Positions 23,361 through 36,775 of a DNA stretch of 64,000 nt are shown here, piece by piece. How positions within the stretch are numbered: the stretch's first letter is position 1; each line of letters starts with the position of its first letter. Below the pieces are notes generated by a model that ran no database searches, was not told the DNA's origin, and was given only the letters and a program-made list of their open reading frames with translations. The position numbers were made by a program, and so were the translations under genes. This DNA is from Guyanagaster necrorhizus (taxonomy: Eukaryota > Basidiomycota > Agaricomycetes > Agaricales > Physalacriaceae), in assembly GCF_019112545.1 (NCBI RefSeq), contig NW_025064894.1:710297-774296 (forward strand), read 5' to 3'.

Positions 23361-26300
23361 TTTTCTTTTTACACATAACATACCAGATGAAAGTCAATAT
23401 ATTATATATTCTATCAATTACACATGTTAAAGCTAAATTAAGTACAAAAGTGAAAAAGTGGAAAAGCAAAAAAACAAGAAAGAAAAATGAGCCTCAAGCA
23501 TAAAACTAGACATTATATCATACCAAAAACAATGCAACAATTACCTGGATACACTTATCAATATCCATCATCATTTCCTTCTAAAGTGCCCTATCTTTGA
23601 CTTCAAGGAGAATTTATATCAGTAACATCTTCTTTAGTTGATATTAGTCTTAGATTTAAGTTTAATTCAAATTAAACATACATGCAGCAGCTCTATAAAC
23701 AGAAATTACATATCTTTTATAAAATATAGCACTACTTTTAGCATGAGCTCAATGTTGTTTCTCAGGAATAATATACTTACATGGATACTTGTGTTAATGT
23801 AAGTAATAGATTCATTAAGTTATATAGATCTTTATCTGATAGAAATTCCACAACTAACATTCAGATGAAAGTTGAGTATTATCTCAAAGCTAACATGAAT
23901 TGGTGTATATTAGTATAAAAATAAGATAAGAGACTGCATAATTAGCTGTCAATCACAGTTTACTTTCTCTGCAAGCTATATCTATTATCTTCATGCTAAG
24001 TATGCTGAATAAATACCAGTTCAGTTTCTGTGGATAAGATCTTGGCATTCATGCCACCATATGAATATCTTGATGATCAAATGGGAAAATAGTATCCTGA
24101 CAAAGACTTTATCAAAAAGAAAGAAAATAAGAATAGCCAGCTATGAAAATATAGTTTTTATATACTAAGCAAAATTTTTTATATGTTATAATTTTATATC
24201 TAAAATATGTACTGCCATCAAATCTAGTTTTAAGTGGAAATTGCAGTATGTTGATGAATGGATAAGTTTAAAGAAGACAGACACTGATAATATTTCAGCA
24301 AACAGCAAGAATCTCTTTCTTTCATATATATTTTATTCATCACTAAAATAAATAGTTTACAGTGACAAGAGAGAAAATATTACATACTTATTGCTGAAGA
24401 TTTGATACAATGTGCTTAAAATTTCACTGAAGAGAATTATAGTGGGAAAAATTAAAAACCCAGTGCATATACCATTATTAGATTTGTATCTGAGTGGACC
24501 CAATCTGGCCTGGCCTCTGGTGCAATCCAACAAGCATTTTGGGGAGCAGTCAGGAACCAAGGTGCATAATATATGAGCTTATCATTATCAACAGTAACTA
24601 GAGCAAATAGAATAACCCACAACCAATGAGAATCTAGTTTGGATGGTATAATAGAGTATATACCATTGCATCATGATAGAATATATTCATTAATACATTT
24701 TTATTTACAGTTTGAAACCATGAATAATATATCATTTTGCTATAGACTGATGATCTGCTTGAAGAACCACTCATTTTCATATGAATGATAGTCTGTAATA
24801 TGAGACAAACAGGCATCTGCTGTCTGCCTCCTAGATATATTATGCTATAATATTTTAGTGTTATATCTGCATTCAGAGATGGAAACTTTTCAATTGAAGG
24901 CATATATATAGCTAAATATTTACCCTGTCAGAGACAGACTGATCAGTGGCTGCAGATAGTCTTATAAAGCTATTTAGAAAGGCATCAGATATGAAAGATG
25001 TAGCAGATTCAACTAAAGAAAGTGGACTCACAAGATAAGTTAGTGGTATCATGCTGATATGAATTGAAGTTTAGGAGAGGAGTAATTAAGGTGGTCATAG
25101 GAGCTGTAGTAGATGCAGATGCAGACTCAGGAGTTTTGATATTTAAAGAGAAATATTATATGTAAACAGAGACCAACTTTATGGTATAAAGGAAAGGAAT
25201 AAATTTCTGCTAATCTCCAGCAAGCAGAAGCTACATGCATACTCAGAAGTCTTTGAATCTAGTATCACATTAGGGCTTATTCTGCTAATAAATCTGCATT
25301 TCTAATGGATTCTATTAGATCTATTCTGAATGGATGGATTGCCTTCTTGCATTTATAAAAGATCTTGCAGATATAAACAAATATTTCTTGACTCAGAGAG
25401 TTTGCTAGCCTTACAAGTGAAGTCCACCATGAAGAAGGATAAATCCAAAAATAGCTGATAGAAGAAACACTCTATGTCTGACTGTGCAATAGAGAGAAGC
25501 AGAAGTGCTATAGAGAATCATATGAGCTGCCATCAGTTTCAGAATAGATATGGAAAAAGAACTCTTTCAAATCATGTCAGACAATGAATCATACCACTTT
25601 CAGCTGGACTTCTCCTTCACCTCAATATATGAAGAGGAGCTTAAGATAATCCTTAAGACATCAGATCCACTATCATTAATCTCATCCACTATCAGCCAAA
25701 TAGTAGGACTATTTCTCTATCATGATTTTAGTCTCTAAATTGCATTCAGCTAAGGCTTAGTAAGCTGATACTAGAAATTTCCAACAAATCCTGATAGGAT
25801 TGCTCTCAGCTGTAGAAAAACCTTGTAGAAGCCACATAACATACAGTATAAAACCAAGAGTATTATCATAAGACAATAGTTTAGTTTGAGATGGCTAAGA
25901 CTTTTCTATACAGTATTTAAGTCAGTAGTATACAGTGATATATTCTAGTTTTGAGCTAAGGTCAATATACCAATCAAACTCCTAGACTCTTGGTGTGACT
26001 ATCACTTCAGTACTAACACTGGCAGTCATAGTTTATCAATCTCTATATCTCCTTCCTCTCATCACTATTCTATACCTTCTCATCTTCATCCTTCTGCTTT
26101 ATCTTCAGTTAGTGCTGGACTCCAGCAGTTACAGTGCAATGCATTTATGACTATTTAGTTATCACCTGACATTTAGCTTGAGATTTCTCATGCTCCAGTC
26201 TAAAAGCCTTTGGCTCAGAACAATTTTTAAGAATATATCAAAAGAAAACTCTATTGCCTTCATCTTCACAGGCATATACCTGACAATTTCAGTAATTAAT

Positions 26301-26780
26301 TTTATTTTTCACAATATCATATAAGCTTCATGAAAAAGAGAGTGATAAAGAAGAGAACTGAAAGAGTGGAAAACTCAGCAGCATATGGCTGCAACTTACA
26401 ATACCATTTGGTCAGCTTTCTACACATCTTTAAGTTGAGAGAAGATCTACATCTGACTATCCAATCCAATCTCTGACACTATTCTCTTTGAGAGAATGGC
26501 CAGAAATCTCAGCTCTTTGATCATCAAGCAGAATATTATTGATAAGCTCATCCACTGGCTCAATGCATACAGCATTGAGGGGATAGAGTCTTATTTCTTC
26601 AAAACAATGAGTGACAACCCTTAGATTCTGAAAAGAGAGTACATCTATGTTGCAGAGTGGTGAACCAGAATAGTGGAAGAATCTACCAATATACAATCAG
26701 AAGCTTAGAAGCAGACAGCTGGAAGATATGTGATAACTTGGACCAGAGAAAGGTATATAATACCTTAGTATGTCAGAAGC
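23361..26780. other. Unassigned stretch between R2 copy C and a Gag relic
   Basis: No transposon domain could be read. The minus strand has short protein-like runs at 24,357-24,903 and a Ser/Thr-rich run near 25,000-25,140. The plus strand has one at 25,550-25,738. None is recognised and they do not share a frame. R5 copy 2 lies inside. It may hold decayed host sequence or the 5' part of the element whose Gag follows at 26,817. Confidence 0.35.
25918..26012. repeat. R5 repeat, copy 2
   Basis: Inverted match of the first 95 bases of the window, better preserved than copy 1. Further similarity beyond 26,012 would lie outside the window on the other copy. Confidence 0.6.
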
Positions 26781-26816
26781 CAACTGAGACTTTGTAGATG
26801 AATTATAGGTACAAAC

Positions 26817-27945
26817 ATGAGTACAGAATACCATCAAAGCAGCAAAAGGAGAGAGGAATATAGAAGCCTCAACCTCTTTTATGAGTACTCAGCATTGCTG
26901 CCACTCTTCTCAGGAGGACTCCTTGCTAATGCTGGATCAGAGAATGCCTCTTTGCCAAATCCACTAGTTTTAGCTGACTCTGCTCCATCAGCACCAACAG
27001 CCTCAGCCACACTGACAGAACCTTTGCCATTAGATCTGCACTATGATTGGTGACTATGATCATTGCTAAAACCAAGAAATCCAGTCTTGCTGCTATCTCC
27101 ATATGGGCCACCACCTGACATCTCACCTTCTTGGCAGCCTAAGAGCATAGACCCATGGGGCAACCTCAAACCTATGATTGTAAGAGAACTACTAGTGTTT
27201 GAGGTCAAGAGCTTAAATCTCAATCAGTTCTTCAACTAGTATAAAGCATACTTTGAGGTCTATAGTATGTATTTTGCTATGAGTGCCAGTAGATTCAGCC
27301 TATATCAGATCATTTTCTGCTTATCAAAGTTTGAAGACAAAGCATACAAGTGGTGGAACCATCAGAAACCTCATCTCTATAATCAACTCACTGGACATTG
27401 GCAATATCCATCATACTCTGATTTCAAGCATGCAGTGACTAGCTGATTCAAGGAGGATGCAGAGATGAAACTCTGACAGATCAAGTGGAGGGCACTGAGA
27501 CAGGCCAACTATAAGGACACTAAAGTGTTCTTTCAGAAGTTTGAGAAACTGGTATACCAGACAGAAAAGTTAGAGGACAGGTCCATCATACTAAAGCAGG
27601 TGGAGAATATGATCTGTGTCAATGTTAAGAATATGATTGCATCAGAGAATAATAATATTCTGACTATATACAAGGAATGGAAGCACTGAGTCCTATAGAT
27701 AAACTATAACTACTATGTCAATATCACAGAAGAGAGTAGCTGTACTATGAGAATGGAAAATACTAAGATGATTGTGGCTGAATCACTCCAGGAGAGATCT
27801 GCACTGGCAGAGGGTGATAAAAAGACCTCAACCAGTGTAATATACAGAGATGCAGGACAGCCAATAGATATAAGTGCCTTTCACAAAGAGGAAAGATGTT
27901 TCAATTGTAGGGAGAAGAGATGCATGTTTCATGCATGCTTAAAAT
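26817..27945 (+). pseudogene. E10: Ty3-like Gag relic, different family
   Basis: Plus-strand frames give a proline/serine-rich N-terminal part (SAPSAPTASATLTEPLPLD). A linker IDPWGNLKPM then VRELLVFE near 27,150-27,210 matches the start of a Gag capsid. The capsid core (QFFNQYKAYFEVYSMYFAMS, KFEDKAYKWW) is near 27,220-27,350. It ends in a decayed knuckle CFNCREKRCMFHAC (about 27,899-27,940), where the GH of the knuckle has become RC. It differs from the E2-E5 Gag. It stops at about 27,945 against a minus-strand Copia gag, and no pol follows. Confidence 0.6.
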
Positions 27946-28368
27946 CCTACCATTCACATACTCTGTGTATTTGAGATTACTTTGCTTCTTTTTCTGTCAT
28001 CTACCATTTGGAAACTTTCCTTTAAACATTGATGATAATCATATTCTTCTGCAATCATATTTATTAAAAGATCAGGATTAATATCTTATTTACAAGTAAT
28101 AGGAGTAAATAGTAATATTGTTGCCACCATTGAAGTAATCATAGATGCAATAACTCTTTTACTAGTCTTTGCTGAGCCCACTATATTTGCTGCAAACTGA
28201 GCCATCAACAGTGAATCAATAAAAGTATAGTCAAGTGATAATCATCATCATCTATTTTGACTTTATATGCTGTCATCTTCTCTCTTTATGTTTATAACTC
28301 TTTTAGAAACTGACATATATATGCTCTATCAGGATGTTTCAAAGTGAGAAAATGTTGTTGAAGGCTGG
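27946..28368 (-). pseudogene. E9: Copia gag, distal half
   Basis: This minus-strand segment continues the Copia gag that begins at 63,983. Removing E6 and one copy of the GCTGG duplication joins KGAYAQT to SLQQHFLTLKHPDRAYICQF in one frame. Further on come DDDDYHLTI (28,240-28,270) and DPDLLINMIAEEYD near 28,050-28,090, usual for the C-terminal half of a UBN2-type Copia Gag. Stops and a frameshift are present. It is cut at about 27,945 by the E10 junction. Confidence 0.65.
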
Positions 28369-28693
28369 TGTTAGAGTTAGTGAGGTAGTAGTGTAGATAT
28401 GATGAATAAAAAAAAAAGATTCAGAAGAGAATGGATACTAGAATAAAACATCATAATATTAATCTTAGCATTATGGTTGAAAGCTGTGTTATTTACCTAA
28501 AATAAAATGTTGTAACATTACTATATAGATGATAAGTAAATACAGTTAAAGATAGATAGATATGGAAGATACTCACATCTCAGTGTTATGGTTGAAAGCT
28601 GAGATGTGCAGAATAGTGTGATATGCTAAAAAAGAAAATAATATCAAATAGATAAGTGAACATATTCATATCATACTATTCCTATATCTAACA
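28369..28693 (-). repeat. E6 3' LTR (Copia)
   Basis: 325 bp, plus-strand ends TGTTAGAGTT and ATATCTAACA. An imperfect inverted block, CACATCTCAGTGTTATGG with AAGCTGAGATGTGCAG, lies near the middle. The adjoining CACTCTCTC is the polypurine tract read on the other strand. The left flank is TSD GCTGG. Confidence 0.9.
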
Positions 28694-28699
28694 CACTCT

Positions 28700-30130
28700 C
28701 TCAAAACATATATCTGCAAACTTCTTGAATTTTGAATGAGCTAATGATTTCATGAGAATATTGGCAACCATGTTATCAGTTGGACAGTACATCAATCTGA
28801 TGTGGCTTTGCTCAATGGTTTGCCAAATGAAATAGTACCAAACTCCAATATGCTTTGTTCATTCATAGAATACTGAATCCTTAGCAATAGAAAGTGCATT
28901 TTGACTATCAGAAAAGAGAATAGTAGGCTTTGTTGGATAAATAAAAGGGTTTGCAATGAAGATAGAGAGCTCTGAAAAGAGTTTGTAAAGCCATATCATG
29001 TTCTTTGATGCTGGTGTGAGTCCAACATATTCTGATTCACCAGTGGAGACAGTAACAATTGGTTGCTTTCTCAATGTCCACATAACAGTGCCTTGACCCA
29101 TAAATAGGACAAATCCAGACATAGACTTTTGTCCAGGCTGGTTGGCATATGCTGCATTATGATAGCCCTTAGGACTGATGCCAGGACCACCAATTACAAG
29201 CTATTGATTACATATATTCTTGAGATAAAAGAGGACTTGAAATCCAGCTTTTAAGTGAGTTGAATATAGGTCTTTCATGAATTGTGATAATGCTGATACT
29301 GGATAGCTGATTTCAGGGTGAGATCCAACTGTGACATATATGAGAGATTCTAGCAGCTCATGATAGAGTGCTTTTTTATGTGGCATGATGAATTTCATGG
29401 ATATAAAAAGTGAATCTAGGTTTAGATTAAGATTTGCTTCTATTGGCATTGCAAATAGTGCTATGTCCTGAACTCTGAATTGTTTTGTGATCTGGTCAAT
29501 ATAGGCTGGCTGTCTAACACTGATGGTGCGCTTTTCCCAGTCCTGAGTGATATGCATCTCCAAGAGCCAATGTATAGATCCAAGATCAACTAGCTTGAAA
29601 TGTGAGCCTATTTTTGTTTGAATCAGCCTGATTCATTTTGAGAATCTGCAATGATAGTGAAGTCATCTGTGGCAACTGCAGTGATAGTATATTTGGTCTC
29701 TGATTCAATCTGGTAGAAAATGACCTTATCTGCATTGCTGACAGTGAATTCTAGAGAGATCATCATTGCCTTCAGAGTCTGGTACCAGCTTCATCCTGCT
29801 TGTTTTGTGCTATACTGATATTTGCACAGCTTGACACAAATGTTCTGGCCTTTGAGATGTTCTGGAATTGCAAAGAATTCTTTATATCTGTTTGAAAACT
29901 TGATATAGATTTTCTCAGTGATGTCAGCATGGAGATACACATTTTTAATATTGGCTTAGTCTATAATTGCATTTCAAAAGGCAGCCATAGAGAGTGGGAT
30001 ATAGAGAGTGGGAAGATAGACAACTGAAGCATAGGTGTCAAACTAGTCAATGCCTTAGATCTGAGAGAATCTTTAGGCTACAAAACAGGACTTAGCTTTT
30101 TTAGGCTTGTCAGTTTTATTTCATTTGACT
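28700..30130 (-). pseudogene. E6 reverse transcriptase and RNase H relic (Copia)
   Basis: Read on the minus strand, RNase H at 28,859-29,122 contains TVSTGESEYVGLTPASKNMI and WLYKLFSEL, matching the Copia STAEAEYxAL...IWLRxLL signature. The reverse transcriptase C-terminal part at 29,201-29,563 has YIDQITKQF and HPEISYPVSALSQFM. A TDDFTII block near 29,660 is in the place of the YVDD motif. Stops separate the pieces. It copies the element RNA into cDNA. Confidence 0.75.
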
Positions 30131-31560
30131 TGGTAAACAAATCTTGTACTCATGATGTTTGCATTTATAGGAACATCTTCTCTTTTCATCATCTCTCATG
30201 CTTTCTTCTCACACTGCCTTATCTTTGCAAGTATTGACTTGTGTCATTCCCCTTTATCAGGACTATTCAGTGCCTCCTTCATAGTTACTGGTTTGACATC
30301 CACCATTATGGCATAGTCAACTGGTGAGTAGCTGTCTGGTTTATCATTATCATCTGATTCTAACTCATCTTCAAGGGCTGTTGCTGCAATTTCAGCTGTA
30401 GTGGGATATTTGAATAAGTCTGAGAGTGTGAGTTGACCAGGTTTCAGGGCTGCAGATCACTTGGGGCAGCTGAGTTGAGGGATAGGATCAGACTCTATAT
30501 CTGTGAGTAGAGATTCAGGATGCTCTGGATAAGTTTCTGTGAGTGGTTTGTCTGGCAGATTTTTAAAGGATTTAGAAGCAGTTAATGACTTTGGGACAAT
30601 AGAGTCAGTATCTTCATCCTCTCTCTCAACTATGAATAGTTCTTAAGTCAGATCATTCTTGTTGAAGTATACATCACATTCAATGCTGACTTTTTGCTTT
30701 TTGGACTAGTAAACTCTTTAGCCTTTGGCTTTAGTATCAATACTCATAAAACAAGTTTCAATAGCATGCTCCTCAAGCTTCTCTGGTGTCTTTACTCAAA
30801 TCCAGCACTGGCATCCTCATGGGTGAAGACCTGAGATGCTAGACTTCCTGCTTGTTGCCATCTCAAATGGGGTTTTCTCTGATAGTATCACTTTTGTTGA
30901 GGTGCAGTTGTAGATCTATTCAGCATGCCAGTGAGCTTCAGTTTAGAGGTATTTTGGTAATCCTAAACTGATTAAGACAGCTCTAGTCATGTCCATCAGA
31001 TAGCTATTTGACTGTTCAGCAATCCTATTTGACTGTGGGAAATCATATACATTTAGATGTTGAATAAGTTTCCTTTGATTTGAGGTACTGATTAAATTCT
31101 TCACTAGTGAATTCTCCTCCTCAATCCATACCAAGAATCTTGATAACCTCTATGCCTTGCTGGATTTTAATCCATATCTCATAATGTTTATATGATCTAA
31201 AGGTATCTAATTTCTTTAATAAGTATTCAGATTTCAATTTATGAGTGTGTAGGTCACAGAACATGTAGGTATAGTGAGCTTTCCCTAATGATGCCACAGA
31301 CATTGGGCCTATCAGATCTCTAACAACCTTGTCACCACTATTTTTGATATATTCATATTGGCTTTTTTTTGGAAATAGCTTGTGCATTGCTTTGGTCTTT
31401 ATACAGATCTCACAAAATTCTAGTTTGGAGTTAAGATCAAGCTCAATTCCTTTGATATGGCTATTGATGTATATGCAGCAAAGGGTGGTGTGACTTCAGT
31501 GAGCACAGATGTTGTATAGCTCAGTGATGTTCACCTTGAGCTTATCTGCTGTTATAGCAA
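30131..31560 (-). pseudogene. E6 integrase relic (Copia)
   Basis: Minus-strand frames at 31,121-31,387 and 30,943-31,134 carry the core: VVRDLIGPMSVASLG (first catalytic Asp), HKLKSEYLLKKLDTF, IEVIKILGMD (second Asp) and then QSNRIAEQSNSYLMDMTRA (catalytic Glu). After these come LGLPKYLW-type and EKTPFE-type blocks. The order is that of Copia integrase C-terminal to Gag-protease. The linker to reverse transcriptase (30,131-30,780) is Ser/Glu-rich and broken. Confidence 0.75.
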
Positions 31561-32360
31561 CATCTGGTTTGGCTGCTATAGCTTGCTGTGCATTTGGGAT
31601 TGAGATTATGTATAAGCTACCAGCTTTAGTGATTTTTGCAATGGTCTTAGCATCTGGCTATAGTGTGCAGATATACATGATATAGTCAAAGGATTCAATA
31701 TAAATGGAAAATCCAGCATAACTGACTTGTGAGAGTGATATAAGGCTGTAGGCCATTTTTAGTGCATGATATGTATTTCAAAAACTCACAATGATGGGTT
31801 TCTGACCCTTTTTCATGGAAAGTGGTAGTCAAAGATCTTCTTTTTCTATTGCATAGAAAACTTGGCCATTTGCAGCTTTGATGAGCTTTGATTCAATTTT
31901 GGTATAGTTTTTAAACCTCTAACATTCAGATGAGTATGTTTTCAATGCTCCACAATCTGCTAATGCTATAACATTCTCCTCTTTTGCCATATGGGCATCA
32001 TTCTCAGCTCTATAGTCAGATGTGTATATCAATGCCACATTATTGTGATCATTGTCATCAGCTATGATGGTGATAACATGTTCATTATCACTCTCATCAA
32101 TAGCTGCAGATGCTGACTTCTTTATCTTTTTCTTTCCTCTTAGCTTTATTCTTTTTCAAAGCTGAGTCTTGTTCTGCCTTTCCACCATCTTTGCACCAAC
32201 AATCTGTGATGAGATGGTCAGTTTTACCATATGCTGGGTTTGTGCATTTGAGATAAGATTGATCAGGTCTTTTCTTTGACTTCTCTCCAGAGCTCTGGCC
32301 CTTCTCTTTGCTCTGTCATTGAGCAGACATTGCTATGTTTTCAGCAGTGGCCTTCAATGC
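31561..32360 (-). pseudogene. E6 Gag C-terminus and protease relic
   Basis: The minus strand reads ATAENIAMSAQ and a basic stretch, then a knuckle CTNPAYGKTDHLITDCW (about 32,195-32,250) whose second Cys is Tyr. An acidic linker follows, then ALADCGALKTYSSEC near 31,930, the decayed protease active site. The right end (32,360) is the junction with the Ty3 LTR of E7. About 40 or more codons expected between the gag halves are missing. Confidence 0.6.
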
Positions 32361-32849
32361 TGTTAAGCTCAAGTGGCATGTGACCTAAACACATGATAAG
32401 TAGGCATTATATCAAGTTCATACAGTTATGCCTAAGTTCACTATATATGTTCATACAGTATTGTATCTGAAGGTCAATACAAGTCAGCTCAAGATAGAAT
32501 GGTGAAGAATAAACTTTAGCTCAAAGCTGTGAATATACAGTGAGAGCTATATTACTTATATACTATTTGAGTCTGAGTTAAATATGTATCTACTAATTGT
32601 GTGTTTCTATACTATGGTGCTCATTGTCCTTGAGCATTACTACTATCTACAAAAGAGTATTGTTTATCATCAAGAGCAATGTCACTATTTGAGGACAATT
32701 GCTGCCTTGGCCTATTATAGTGACTAAGCCTGTCCTATGGTCCTAAGTGCTAGTGCTAAGCACTCTGACTAATCAAAAATAGGAGTTAATTAAGAAAAGA
32801 AAAGAGAAAATCATAACATTACCCTCCCTTTAAGACTATTGTCTCAATA

Positions 32850-34330
32850 GATCAATTTAAAGAGAGTTTATAATTATAAATGGCATCAGCAGCATTTATA
32901 TGTCATTTTTTTACCCACTGGTTAGATTCAGGACTATAGCCCTTTCAACTGATGAGATAGTCAACAGTTGTTTTTGACCCACCACTATAAATGTGGACTT
33001 TGCAGAGTTGATGATTGAGCACATGGTCAACTTTATAATGTTCTTCATTATCGACATAAACAGGTGCTGGTGCAGAGGGATATTCTTGGTTTGGGAAGAT
33101 GAGAGTGACATAAAGAGTAAAGAGAGTTTTGTTAAAGACATTATAGATGTGCCAGCCTGTTGAGAGATGGATTTTGTAGGCAGAAAGGCAGATCTTTGCT
33201 ATAATGGGGAATGAGCCTGTATATTTGTCCACTAACTTCCTCTTGGAGAATGGAAGATGAAGATTGGAAGTGTTGAACCAGATATTGTCATTGATGGTAT
33301 ACTAGTGTATGAGATAGCAATGTTTATCATATTGCACTTTCATGGATGCTGTGATTTTATCAAGTGTAGTCTGAGTTTCTTTATAGATCTTGGCCATAAT
33401 AGCAGTGAAATTCAAAGAGGCAGATGTCATGATGTGTTGGTGTTTCATGTGTGTGATATTGAGATGTTAACCATAGTTGACAAAGAAGAGTGTCTTCTCT
33501 GTGGCAGAGTGAACACAGTTGTTGTGTTGAAATGCTGTCAGTGCAAGCTATTCAACCCAATCATCTTGTTGATAGTTAATAAATATGCAGAGATATTTTT
33601 CAATCTTCTGGTTTACTCTCTTTGTCTGCCTATCAGTCTGAGGGTGGTATGCCATGGAGACATTACTGCAGATATTTAGGAGTCAATATAGGTTGTCAAG
33701 AAATTTCAACATGAATTGGGATTTCCAGTCAGAGATGATGGCTTATGGCATGCTGTATTTTGCATAGACTTTATTGTAGAAAATCTTTATCTATCCTTCT
33801 GATGATAACTCTGTTGAGCATGCAATTAAAATGATAGCCTTCAAGAATCAATTAATGATGACAATGATCACATCATAGCCACTGTGGTCCAGGAGGCTGA
33901 TAATCATATCAACTGAGATGTGGATCCAGAGTGCATTTGGGACTTTGTTTGGATGAAGTGGTGCTGCTTATGATTGAGTTGAGATTTTCATCCACCAATA
34001 TGTTTCACATCCTTTTATATACTTCTCCACATTCTGTCTCATCTTCAGCCACTAAAATTCCTGTAGAACAAGTTCTTTGGTCTTTGCAATGTCTAGATAT
34101 CCTGCCATCATGTGATCATGGCAAGTGGTGATGATTTCACCATGAAGTTGATGGTCACATGAAATATAGATCTGCCTATCATAATAGATTAATCCATCCT
34201 CCTTTATCATCCTCTGTTTGTGATTGAGTGATGGAACAATCTACTAATCCCATTGATTGGGATTCTATATCATGCTTTTGATCTATTCATAAATCTCCTT
34301 CTCTATTGGCATAATCACTGGCTTCAGTAA
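32850..34330 (-). pseudogene. E7 integrase and chromodomain relic
   Basis: Read on the minus strand, the chromodomain at 32,900-33,100 reads EEHYKVDHVLNHQLCKVHIY then TTVDYLIS, with the KGY-PESNQWV tail in the next frame. The integrase C-terminal linker is at 33,100-33,300. The core and HHCC finger (33,600-34,250) are recognisable by alignment with E2 and E3 but full of stops. Confidence 0.7.
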
Positions 34331-35381
34331 TGTTACCTCATCATTGTTTTTTCTCCCTTGATCATGGTCTGCTTATCAGCTCAGGAGGTCAGCCTTCTTG
34401 TTTGCTGATCCTGTCTTGTGATATAGAGTATACTGGTATTCAGATAGTTCTGTAATCCAGCATGCCTGTTGCTGATTAAGTTTCTGTGGGAGTCAAAAGT
34501 ATCAGAGATTTTAGTGGTTGGTCTAGATTTTGAATGTCTGGACTGCTCTGATTAGATAGTGATGCCATTGCATGAAAGGCCAGCATGATGGCTAAAAGCT
34601 CCTTGTCATATATCTCATAATTCCATTCCATGACAGTGAGTGCCTTAGAGAGAAAGGCTACCAATCATCACTTTTCATCCTGTTTCTGAGAGAGTACCAC
34701 ATTAATCATTTCTTCACTCAAATCTGCTTCCACTCTAAACTTTCTGTTCTGTATCAGTATCACCAGGACAATGTCCTCTGCAAGTCACCATTTGAGGTCA
34801 TCAAATGTGGTCTGTTAGAAGGGTCTCCAAACTCAGGAGGCATTACCTGTGAGTTGGATCATCAGGCAGACAATTTTGCTGTAGTCACAGATGAATCATT
34901 GGTAGAAGTTAGTGAATTCTAAGAAGGATTGTAGTTTCTTCTTTTTTGTTGATATTGGCTATTCTATTACTCCAGCTACCTTGATCAGATCCATTTGTAT
35001 GCTTCCTTCACTGATAATTACTCTAAGGCACTCAGTTTTCAGAACCTTGAATTCACACTTCTCTACTTTGAGGAATAGCTTATGCTTCCTCATCAGGGCC
35101 AATACTTGCCATACAAGCCATTGGTGCTCTTCCTTATCCCTTGACATGTTGAGAATGTTATCAAGATATATTGTGATCTTCCTGATGGCAATGAGATCCT
35201 TGAAAATATTATTTATCATCCACTGAAAGGTTTCTGGAGAATTGGTGAGACCAAAGAACATTATGGTTGGTTTGAAGAATTCTCAGTTTGTCCAGAATGC
35301 TGCTTTCCACTCATCTCCTTCCTTGATTTGTATATTGTTATACCTCTACCAGACATCCAGCTTGGTATAGTATCAGACTTC
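34331..35381 (-). pseudogene. E7 reverse transcriptase and RNase H relic, truncated
   Basis: Read on the minus strand, 34,959-35,261 is the palm (FGLTNSPETFQWMINNIFKD, LALMRKHKLFLKVEKCEFK). Its catalytic motif is YLDN (35,157-35,168), the last Asp changed to Asn. RNase H (34,476-34,664, FLSKALTVMEWNYEIYDKEL) follows. The N-terminal fingers are lost at the E8 junction. Confidence 0.75.
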
Positions 35382-36307
35382 TGTTGGGCTCAAGCTGCAT
35401 ATGATCTAAACATGTGATAAACTGATATGGATTTGCATTTGAACCTTTGCATCAGAGTTCACTTGTTGTGTCTAGTTGATCAAGTGCTTCAAGGCTTTAT
35501 AGAATAGCTCAAGAGTAGAATGAGAATGAATAAACTTTAGCTTGAAGCTGAGGTTATATCAGCAAGAGCTATCCTACTTATATACTGTACACTGTCAGAT
35601 TAAATATAACACTATCTATTGTGTGTTTCTAAGTTCTTATGCTTATTGTCCTTGAGCATCACTACTGTCCACAAAAGATTGATTATGCATTGTCAAGGGT
35701 TCATCACTATATTGGAGGATAATGATAAATTGGCTTGTTGTGATGACTAAGCCTCTCCTACAGCCCTAAGCACTGATCTAGGCATCTTGACTAAGCATAG
35801 ATAAGGATTAAATACAGAGAAAAGTAGAAAAATTGTAACATTACTCTGTCCTTAAGACTATTATCCTGATGGTTTAATTTAGAGATAATTCATAGTTGTG
35901 TATAGTGTTGTCCACATTCATGTGCTTCTCATTTATCCACTGGTTTGATTCAGGTCCATAACTCTTTCAGCTAATGAGATAGTCAACTGTTGTAGTAGTC
36001 CTGCTGCTTTTGACTCTGATTTTGCATAGTTTGTGGTTCAATATTTGATCAATTTTATAGTGTTCTTCATCATCAATTAGGTCAGGTGAGAGTGGAGTGG
36101 TCATTCCTGATTAGAAAAAGCCAGAGCAATAAAGAGAGTGAGGAGAGTTTTGTTAAAGACATTATGGACCTTTCAGTTGATTGGAAGCCATAGTTTATAT
36201 GCTGAGATGCCAACCTTTGTGATAACAGTGAAGAGGCTAGTGCATTTGTCAGCAAGCTTTTATTTTGGGCAAGAGAGATAAAGGTTTGTGATGTCTAATC
36301 ACACTTT
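35382..36307 (-). mobile_element. E8: Ty3 LTR with chromodomain end
   Basis: A minus-strand 3' LTR (35,382-35,840, ends TGTTGGGCTC and AATTGTAACA, 459 bp) is followed by its polypurine tract, a decayed chromodomain (about 35,860-36,100) and the integrase C-terminal linker up to 36,307. There the plus-strand LTR of E4 starts. It interrupts E7 reverse transcriptase. The remainder is not in the window. Confidence 0.75.
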
Positions 36308-36775
36308 TCTTATGATTTTTTCACTTTTTATCTTATTATTTGAGAGATTAACCCCTATCTTTACTTAGTCAGAGTGCTTAGCCAGCACTTAGGACTGTGG
36401 GACCTGGGCTTAATCATCACAAGCCCAGTTGGTTATTGTCCTTCAACACAATGGTAACTGTTTGATGACAGACAATACCCTTTTGTAGGTAGCTTAACAA
36501 CACTGGACAAAATGCTTTATAATGCCAGAATGCACAATTAGATAGTTATATCTATAGAACAGATGATGACTAGTATATAAGTAGTGTAGCTCTCACTGTA
36601 GTATCCTCAGCTTTAAGCTAAAGTTTTATTCTTTACTATCTTATCTCAAGCCAATCTAAAGACCTTGCAATATAGAGCCATATAACATATCAAGTGAACT
36701 CTGACATCATTGCCTGAAGTGCAAGACAGTGTCAGTTTATCATGTGTTTAGATTATATGTCATTTGGGCTTAACA
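36308..36775 (+). repeat. E4 5' LTR
   Basis: 468 bp, start TCTTATGATT (family TGTTATGATT) and end GGGCTTAACA. The block AGCTTTAAGCTAA (near 36,609-36,621) corresponds to the inferred RNA start AGCTTCGAGCTAA of the intact solo LTR, with TATATAAG-type sequence about 35 bp upstream. Confidence 0.8.

Larger units (their letters stand above)
32361..35381 (-). mobile_element. E7: 3' half of a Ty3 chromovirus
   Basis: 3' LTR (32,361-32,818, TGTTAAGCTC...ATCATAACA), chromodomain, integrase, RNase H and part of reverse transcriptase in minus-strand order. It stops inside reverse transcriptase at 35,381, where the LTR of E8 begins. The bases left of its LTR are AATGC. No matching duplication was found at a partner 5' LTR. 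Confidence 0.8.

Noticed and set aside
24357..24903. Host protein on the minus strand (two adjacent open stretches)
   Set aside because: The pieces are in different frames, have no recognisable motif, and are not supported by a second copy. They were left in the unassigned stretch.
33257..33679. 140-aa plus-strand open stretch
   Set aside because: It is antisense to the E7 integrase, with no family resemblance of its own.
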